From: Ectopseudomonas alcaliphila
Lineage (GTDB): Bacteria > Pseudomonadota > Gammaproteobacteria > Pseudomonadales > Pseudomonadaceae
Reading direction: 5' to 3'
NCBI RefSeq assembly: GCF_900101755.1
Contig: NZ_FNAE01000001.1
Coordinates: forward strand, 1,612,001-1,676,000
DNA: 64,000 nt
Shown here piece by piece: positions 59,204 through 64,000 of the stretch (positions within the stretch are counted from its first letter, which is position 1; each line of letters starts with the position of its first letter). A program made the translations under genes and the position numbers. Under the pieces are notes generated by a model. It made no database searches. It worked only from the letters and a program-made list of their open reading frames with translations, and was not told where the DNA came from.

Positions 59204-59599
59204 ATGATGAAGCCCCGCCTGATAGCCGCTGCAGAGATCGACCGCCTGGAAACCTGGGCCAAATACACCAGCGACATGTGCCACAGCTGCATGTCCACCT
59301 GCTGCACCATGCCGGTTGAGGTGCGCCTCAACGATCTGATCCGCCTGGAGCTGGTGGACGAGTTCGAGCGCAGCGAGCCGCCGAAGAATATCGCCAAGCG
59401 CCTGCAGAAGGACGGCATCGTCGAGCGCTTCAACCAGAAATCAGGCATCTTCACCCTGATCCGCATGTCCAATAACGACTGCCTGTTCCTCGATCGCAAG
59501 ACGCGCCTGTGCACCGTTTACGACAAGCGCCCGGACACCTGCCGCCACCACCCCAAGGTCGGCCCGCGGCCGGGGTATTGCGCTTACAAGCCGAAGTAG
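59204..59599 (+). CDS. YkgJ-family cysteine cluster protein
   Basis: 131 residues; ATG at 59204, with a second ATG directly after. The Fe-S or zinc cluster family signature appears as 'CHSCMSTCC' near residue 26 and a C-terminal set ('CLFLD ... CTVYDKRPDTCRHHP ... GYCAY'). Proteins of this family (PF03692, CxxCxxCC) are thought to bind a metal or Fe-S cluster; the function is unknown. Convergent with the gamma-butyrobetaine hydroxylase gene, 18 bp apart. Confidence 0.88.
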   Translation: MMKPRLIAAAEIDRLETWAKYTSDMCHSCMSTCCTMPVEVRLNDLIRLELVDEFERSEPPKNIAKRLQKDGIVERFNQKSGIFTLIRMSNNDCLFLDRKTRLCTVYDKRPDTCRHHPKVGPRPGYCAYKPK

Positions 59600-59617
59600 G
59601 CCGCGCGTTCCGGGGTT

Positions 59618-60805
59618 TCAGCGCTGCAGCACGCGGATGCGCGACAGCAGTTCGTCGCGGTCGACATAGCAGCCCTGGAAATGCCGCGCGCCGCTGGCGG
59701 GGTCGAATTCGCTGCGCGCGTGCATGACCCGGCGGTTGTCGAAGCACCACAGCTGGCCGGCCTCGAGCCGGCGCTGCAGGCGAAAACGTGGCTCGCGGGT
59801 CAGCGCGATGAAGCGCCGATAGGCCCGATACAGCGCCGGCATGCGCTCGACCGGCGCGTCGAACGGGCCGCGCAGGAAGTTGGCCATGCGCACCTCGCCG
59901 ATCCGCCCCTCGGCATCCAGCGCGATGATCGGCGCCAGGCAGCGGTAGTCGCTGTTGCGGCTCTTGTTGCGGAACTCCACCAGCGTCGTGCACAGGATGT
60001 CGAACAGCTCGGGCGACTCCTGATGCAGCGCCTCGGCGATGGCGAAACCGTCGACGAATACGCTCTCGCCACCCGTCGCATCGTTGACCAGGCAATGCAG
60101 GAACTGCAGGCCCGGCTGCAGCTCGCGAGTCGGCAGGTCGGTGTGCAGCGGCAGGTTGAAGGCGGTGTAGGCGTTGCTGTCGGCATCGGCCTTGGACTGC
60201 ACGTCGAACAGCACGCCGAAGTTGCTCTCACGAATGAAGGAGATGCGCTTGGCGAGCCGGAGCAGAACGCCCTCGCTGGCCGGCACCGCCACCAGCTGGG
60301 TCAGGCCCAGATCGCGCACCGCCAGCAACCAGCGCAACAGGGTGCCATCATCCTCGAGCACCGCCTGGTAGTCGAAGCGCGGCAACTGCTCGGCCAGTTC
60401 GGCGCCCCACAGCTGTGGTTGCGGACGCTGCGCCTGGCGCTCGTCGCGTGATGCCAGGTCATAGGCGTGGGCCCGCAGCCAGCCGGGGTGGAAGCGGCTG
60501 TGGTGACCGCCCTGCCAGTCGATCAACAGATGGCCCTGCTCGTCGATGCAGGTCCGCTGCGGAGCCAGCTCCTCCGCCACGTCGACGATCTCCAGCAGTT
60601 GCTCCCGGGTCACACCGTAGACGCACTGGCTGCAGGGACAGTTGTCGCGCAGCCACTGGTAATGGAAGGGGCTGACCCGACCATCGCTCCAGGTCACCTG
60701 CAGGCTGTCGCGGGTAGCGTCGAGGCCAACCAGATCGGCACTGATCGGGTAGGTACGCCAATCGGCGATGGGCGCGGCCTGGAGCGAGGGGTCTACGGCA
60801 TTCAT
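59618..60805 (-). CDS. gamma-butyrobetaine dioxygenase
   Basis: 395 residues. Fe(II)/2-oxoglutarate oxygenase that hydroxylates gamma-butyrobetaine to L-carnitine. The N-terminal DUF971-like domain has the zinc ligands Cys56, Cys58, Cys61 and His106. In the oxygenase domain, iron ligands are His221 and Asp223 ('LPLHTDLP') and His362 ('NRRVMHARSEF'), with Arg364 as the 2-oxoglutarate-binding residue. It is the last gene of the caiX-cdhC-cdhA-cdhB operon, 89 nt after cdhB, so the cell can feed gamma-butyrobetaine into carnitine catabolism. Cytoplasmic. A related gene is TmlH, but the neighbours favour gamma-butyrobetaine. Confidence 0.92.
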   Translation of the reverse strand: MNAVDPSLQAAPIADWRTYPISADLVGLDATRDSLQVTWSDGRVSPFHYQWLRDNCPCSQCVYGVTREQLLEIVDVAEELAPQRTCIDEQGHLLIDWQGGHHSRFHPGWLRAHAYDLASRDERQAQRPQPQLWGAELAEQLPRFDYQAVLEDDGTLLRWLLAVRDLGLTQLVAVPASEGVLLRLAKRISFIRESNFGVLFDVQSKADADSNAYTAFNLPLHTDLPTRELQPGLQFLHCLVNDATGGESVFVDGFAIAEALHQESPELFDILCTTLVEFRNKSRNSDYRCLAPIIALDAEGRIGEVRMANFLRGPFDAPVERMPALYRAYRRFIALTREPRFRLQRRLEAGQLWCFDNRRVMHARSEFDPASGARHFQGCYVDRDELLSRIRVLQR

Positions 60806-60894
60806 GGCGGTCTCCTTGCGGGATGCTGGCCCGCGAAATCGTTGTCAGGGATGGGTGTACGCGCACCAGGCCATCCTGGTCTGCCGGCCGGGCA

Positions 60895-61371
60895 CTAGGC
60901 CCTGGCCGGGGGCAAAGCTATGACCCGGCCGACATGCAGCGGCATGGGCAGGCTCCGATGGGCCTGCGCCAACGCCAGCAACCGTTGCCGCACCTGCTCG
61001 TCGAACGCGGCCGAGCGACCGCCGGCGCTGTCGATGTTCATCAGCATCTGCTCGCTGGCGGCGAGCAGTTCCTCGCCCTCCGGGTAGTAGAGGCCGTGGT
61101 GGATGTGCAGGCGCTTGCCGTCATGCGCCAGCAACTGGGTACGCACCTGCACCTCGGCGCCGAGCTTGACCTCGGCCAGGTAGTTGAGGTGGCACTCCAG
61201 GGTGTACAGGGTGTGGCCGCTGCGGGCACGCCCCGCCTCGTCCAGGCCCAGGTGGTCCATGAGCGCGTCGGTGGCGTAGCTGAAGATCAGCAGATAGAAG
61301 GCGTCGCGCAGATGGCCGTTGTAATCCACCCACTCGGTGGAGATGGTGGTGCGATAAGTCGGCAGATTCAT
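60895..61371 (-). CDS. cdhB: betainyl-CoA thioesterase
   Basis: 158 residues. A hot-dog-fold 4HBT-type thioesterase: 'TEWVDYNGHLRDAFYLLIFSYATDALMDHLG' carries the Asp-x-x-Gly-His family motif. In the P. aeruginosa pathway CdhB hydrolyses betainyl-CoA to glycine betaine. It lies downstream of cdhA with two repeat hairpins in the 106-nt spacer. Confidence 0.88.
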   Translation of the reverse strand: MNLPTYRTTISTEWVDYNGHLRDAFYLLIFSYATDALMDHLGLDEAGRARSGHTLYTLECHLNYLAEVKLGAEVQVRTQLLAHDGKRLHIHHGLYYPEGEELLAASEQMLMNIDSAGGRSAAFDEQVRQRLLALAQAHRSLPMPLHVGRVIALPPARA

Positions 61372-61388
61372 GTTCAGCTTCCGATGAG

Positions 61389-61427
61389 GCCTCTCCCCCG
61401 GCCCCTCCCATCAATGGGAGACGGGAG
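61389..61427. repeat. CT/GA-rich hairpin repeat (copy 1)
   Basis: CTCTCCCCCGGCCCCTCCC followed by ATCAA and a GGGAGACGGGAG arm. It shares CTCTCCCCCGGCCCCTC with 62534-62571. It lies in the cdhA-cdhB spacer. Confidence 0.65.
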
Positions 61428-61444
61428 CTAGACAGGAGTTGCCC

Positions 61445-61465
61445 GTAGGGTGCGCCGTGCGCACC
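61445..61465. repeat. REP-like palindrome, GTAGGGTGCGCnGTGCGCACC family
   Basis: Differs at one base from 41166-41186 (inverted). It lies 13 bp after the cdhA stop on the minus strand, between cdhA and cdhB. Confidence 0.7.
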
Positions 61466-61477
61466 GGAAAGACGCGG

Positions 61478-62443
61478 TTACTCGGCAAACTCGAAACCAT
61501 GCTTCGTCTTGGTCTCACGGATCGCACCAAGCACCGCCAGCAGGCAGTCGTCGCGGTAGCGCTCCAGGGCATCCAGGCTGCGTTCGCCCTGCTGCTCGGC
61601 GGTGCCCTCGACCACCGCGTCGATCAGCCCCTCGGTCAGCTCCGGCGCCTCGAGGTAGGTCCAGGGCAGCTTCAATGCCGGGCCGAACTGGGCCATGAAG
61701 TGGCGCATGCCAGCCGGGCCACCGGCCAGGGTGTAGGTGAGAAAGCTGCCCATGAACGACCAGCGCAGGCCGGCACCGAAGCGGATCGCGTCATCGATCT
61801 CGCCGGTGGTCGCCACGCCGTCGTTGACCAGGTGCAGCGCCTCGCGCCACAGCGCCTCGAGCAGGCGGTCGGCGATAAAGCCGGGCACCTCCTTGCGCAC
61901 ATGCAGCGGGCGCATGCCGAGCGACTCGTACACGTTGATCGCTGCCTGTACCGCTTCGGGCGCGGTCCTGGCTCCGCCCACCACCTCCACCAGCGGCAGC
62001 AGATAGACCGGGTTGAACGGGTGGCCGACCACGCAGCGCTCAGGATGCTTGGCGTCTGCATAGAACTCGCTGGGCAGCAGGCCCGAGGTGCTGGAGCCGA
62101 TCAGCACATCCGGGCGCGCGGCGGCGCTGATCTTCGCGTGCAGCTCACACTTGAGTTCGAGGCGCTCGGGCGCGCTCTCCTGGATAAAGTCGGCATCGCG
62201 CACGCAGTCTTCGATGGTGTTCACGAAACTCAGGCGATCCAGCGAGGCGCCGGGCGCCAGACCCTGTTTTTCCAGCGCCGGCCAGGCATTGGCCAGGCGC
62301 GTGCGCAACGCGGCCTCGGCGCCGGGCGCCGGGTCCCAGGCGATCACATCCAAGCCATGGGCCAGGGCGCGGGCGATCCAGCCGGCGCCGATCACGCCGG
62401 TGCCGAGGGCGGCGAAAGTCTTGATATCGGTAACGAAGGTCAT
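61478..62443 (-). CDS. cdhA: L-carnitine dehydrogenase
   Basis: 321 residues from the ATG at 62443 ([14 protein letters not shown]); the open frame before it is REP sequence. NAD-dependent oxidation of L-carnitine to 3-dehydrocarnitine. Rossmann loop '[11 protein letters not shown]' (13-23) and the 3-hydroxyacyl-CoA-dehydrogenase-type '[13 protein letters not shown]', '[18 protein letters not shown]' (catalytic His) and '[18 protein letters not shown]' are present. Length equals the characterised Pseudomonas enzyme. Followed by cdhB. Confidence 0.95.
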   Translation of the reverse strand: MTFVTDIKTFAALGTGVIGAGWIARALAHGLDVIAWDPAPGAEAALRTRLANAWPALEKQGLAPGASLDRLSFVNTIEDCVRDADFIQESAPERLELKCELHAKISAAARPDVLIGSSTSGLLPSEFYADAKHPERCVVGHPFNPVYLLPLVEVVGGARTAPEAVQAAINVYESLGMRPLHVRKEVPGFIADRLLEALWREALHLVNDGVATTGEIDDAIRFGAGLRWSFMGSFLTYTLAGGPAGMRHFMAQFGPALKLPWTYLEAPELTEGLIDAVVEGTAEQQGERSLDALERYRDDCLLAVLGAIRETKTKHGFEFAE

Positions 62444-62454
62444 GGTGAACTCCG

Positions 62455-62515
62455 GTAGCCCGGATGCAATCCGGGGCATGACAGGTGAAGTTTTCCCGGA
62501 TTTCATCCGGGCTAC
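62455..62515. repeat. REPIN, GTAGCCCGGATnnnATCCGGG family
   Basis: GTAGCCCGGATGCAATCCGGG at 62455-62475 faces CCCGGATTTCATCCGGGCTAC at 62495-62515; each arm is also self-complementary. It lies between cdhC and cdhA inside the operon and may set relative mRNA levels. Confidence 0.85.
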
Positions 62516-62533
62516 GGGAGCGCTGGGCATCAG

Positions 62534-62571
62534 CCCTCTCCCCCGGCCCCTCTCCCAGAGGGAGAGGGGAG
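62534..62571. repeat. CT/GA-rich hairpin repeat (copy 2)
   Basis: CCCTCTCCCCCGGCCCCTCTCCC then AGAGGGAGAGGGGAG, able to fold back; same family as 61389-61427. It ends 7 bases after the cdhC stop on the minus strand. Confidence 0.65.
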
Positions 62572-62578
62572 ATAATCG

Positions 62579-63463
62579 TTAACGGCGCTTGAGCTTCATC
62601 TTCTCGCGCCCTTCGGCCGGGGTCAGGGCGCGACCGCCGAGGCGTTCGATGATCTCGATGGCGCGCTCGACCAGCTGGCCGTTGCTGGCGTGCACGCCGC
62701 GATCCAGCCAGATGTTGTCCTCCAGGCCTACCCGCACGTGGCCGCCGAGCAGCATGGCCTGGGCCACCATCGGCATCTGCATGCGGCCGATGCCGAAGCC
62801 GGCCCAGGTGATGCCGGGCGGCAGGTTGTCGGCCATGGCCTTCATGGTCGTGGTATCGGCCGGCGCGCCCCAAGGGATGCCCAGGCACAGCTGGATCAGT
62901 GGGTCGTCCAGCAGGCCTTCCTTGATCATCTGCTTGGCGAACCACAGGTGGCCGGTGTCGAAGATTTCCAGCTCGGCCTTCACCCCCAGTTCGGTGATGC
63001 GCTTGGCACCGGCACGCAATTGCGCCGGGGTGGAAACGTAGATGAAGTCGCCGTCGCCGAAATTCAGCGTGCCGCAGTCCAGGGTGCAGATTTCCGGCAG
63101 CAGCTCCTCGACATGCGCCAGGCGGGTGATCGGCCCGACCAGGTCGGTGCCGGCGCCGAATTCCAGCGGCTGCTCGCCGCGACCGATTTCCAGGTCGCCG
63201 CCCATGCCGGCGGTGAGGTTGATGATCACGTCGGTGTCGCTCTCACGAATGCGCTCGACCAACTCGCGGTACAGCGCCACGTCACGGCTCGGCTTGCCGG
63301 TCTGCGGATCGCGCACATGGCAGTGGGCGACGGTGGCGCCGGCCTTGGCTGCCTCGATGGCGGCGGCAGCGATCTCCTTGGGCGTGACCGGGATCGCCGG
63401 GTGCTTGCCGACGGTGTCGCCAGCGCCGGTCACCGCGCAGGTGACGATGACTTCGTGGTTCAT
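62579..63463 (-). CDS. cdhC: 3-dehydrocarnitine cleavage enzyme (BKACE/DUF849)
   Basis: 294 residues from the ATG at 63463 ([13 protein letters not shown]). A zinc-dependent beta-keto acid cleavage enzyme that reacts 3-dehydrocarnitine with acetyl-CoA to give betainyl-CoA and acetoacetate. TIM-barrel with zinc ligands His47 and His49 in 'VAHCHVRDP' and a Glu near the end ('VGLEDNIW'). 'TAGMGGDLE' and '[13 protein letters not shown]' are typical of BKACE. It lies 96 nt after caiX and is followed by a REPIN. Confidence 0.94.
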   Translation of the reverse strand: MNHEVIVTCAVTGAGDTVGKHPAIPVTPKEIAAAAIEAAKAGATVAHCHVRDPQTGKPSRDVALYRELVERIRESDTDVIINLTAGMGGDLEIGRGEQPLEFGAGTDLVGPITRLAHVEELLPEICTLDCGTLNFGDGDFIYVSTPAQLRAGAKRITELGVKAELEIFDTGHLWFAKQMIKEGLLDDPLIQLCLGIPWGAPADTTTMKAMADNLPPGITWAGFGIGRMQMPMVAQAMLLGGHVRVGLEDNIWLDRGVHASNGQLVERAIEIIERLGGRALTPAEGREKMKLKRR

Positions 63464-63559
63464 GGAATCTCCATCCTTATTCGAGGCGAAAGGGTGCCGT
63501 ACGCCGCGAGAGAGGCGCACGCACGGCAGGTAATCGTTGAAGTTGGGGGGCGGCGCGTC

Positions 63560-64000
63560 TCAGTCGAGGGCGGCTCGTACCGCCGCGATACCGTCCTGAC
63601 CGTCGAAGGTGGACACCCCGGCCAGCAGGCGGCTGAGGTCCTGCGGATTGTCCTTGAGCCAGCGACGGGCCACGGCCTTGGCATCCTCACGGGCCATGAT
63701 CGGCTCCATCAGCTGGCTTTCCTGGGCGGCGCTGAAGGTCAGGTTGTGGAGCAGGCGGTCGACGTTCGGGCAGCGCTGGGCATAATCCGGGGCGACCACG
63801 GTCCAGACCGTGGCCAGGCCTTCATCGGCGCCGAACACATCCTCGCTGCCGGTAAGGTAGGTCAGGTCCATCTTGATGTTCATCGGGTGCGGCTTCCAGC
63901 CGAAGAACACCACTGGCTTCTTGGCCTTGACCGCGCGACTGACCGCCGCGAGCATGGCCGCCTCGCTGGACTCCACCAGCTTGAAGCCGCCGAGGCCGAA
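63560..64000 (-). CDS. caiX: CaiX-like carnitine-binding protein, C-terminal part (runs off window)
   Basis: Last 147 codons of a periplasmic substrate-binding protein of the OpuAC family; the N-terminus and signal peptide are beyond the window. 'KPVVFFGWKPHPMNIKMDLTYLTGSEDVFG' and 'QLMEPIMAREDAKAVARRWLKDNP' match the second lobe of quaternary-amine binding proteins with aromatic cage residues. In Pseudomonas CaiX binds L-carnitine for an ABC importer, and heads the caiX-cdhCAB operon. The context makes carnitine the likely ligand. Confidence 0.9.
   Translation of the reverse strand, partial: FGLGGFKLVESSEAAMLAAVSRAVKAKKPVVFFGWKPHPMNIKMDLTYLTGSEDVFGADEGLATVWTVVAPDYAQRCPNVDRLLHNLTFSAAQESQLMEPIMAREDAKAVARRWLKDNPQDLSRLLAGVSTFDGQDGIAAVRAALD

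Overview
The window is a dense stretch of gammaproteobacterial core chromosome, about 62-65% G+C to the eye, from a Pseudomonas. Between about 1.7 and 47.5 kb the gene order (hemE, gltDB, damX-like, aroBK, pilQPONM, ponA, malic enzyme, M48 lipoprotein, nuclease, rpmE, priA, argS, SPOR protein, hslVU, DUF971, phaC1ZC2D, phaFI, ubiEJB, hisIE, tatABC, rsmE) matches, as I recall it, the conserved block around PA5034-PA5071 of P. aeruginosa. The two class II PHA synthases with a phasin pair indicate a medium-chain-length PHA producer. I lean to the P. mendocina/oleovorans group for the species, but this is only an inference.

Layout. (1) 1-1.7 kb: the end of a DarB-like ketosynthase, a DarA-like flavodoxin-fold partner and a divergent secreted DUF2141 protein. 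(2) 1.75-9 kb: hemE and the gltB-gltD glutamate synthase operon. (3) 9-17.3 kb: an eight-gene operon, pilMNOPQ-aroK-aroB-damX-like, joining type IV pilus assembly to shikimate synthesis and a SPOR-domain ATPase. (4) 17.5-31.3 kb: ponA, malic enzyme, an M48 lipoprotein, a secreted nuclease, rpmE, priA, argS, an FtsN-like SPOR protein, heat-shock hslVU and a DUF971 gene. (5) 31.6-41.5 kb: the PHA locus phaC1-phaZ-phaC2 // phaD facing phaI-phaF and a granule-associated gene. A divergent MmyB-type regulator and a 14-TM drug-type MFS transporter are wedged between phaC2 and phaD. (6) 41.6-47.5 kb: ubiE-ubiJ-ubiB, hisI-hisE, tatABC, rsmE. (7) 47.5-59.6 kb: dtd, pip, several lipoproteins, DUF924, fbp, a membrane diguanylate cyclase, the DUF3999/DUF2339 pair and a YkgJ-type protein. 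(8) 59.6-64 kb: a carnitine/gamma-butyrobetaine catabolic operon, caiX-cdhC-cdhA-cdhB-BBOX, whose first gene runs off the window.

Readable regulatory signals include a textbook sigma-32 promoter before hslV, a -24/-12 sigma-54 element before phaC1, sigma-70 promoters before gltB, pilM, rpmE and the MFS gene, several bidirectional terminators, and four families of REP-like palindromes. I saw no rRNA, tRNA, insertion sequence, prophage or CRISPR array. No gene-free stretch exceeds 300 bases; the longest (296 bases) is the phaC1 upstream region.

Most of the window is well-known core genome. The best candidates for something less described are the regulator/efflux pair inside the PHA cluster, the DUF2339/DUF3999 membrane pair, the orphan DarA/DarB-like pair, and a transcription terminator built into the signal-peptide codons of the nuclease gene.
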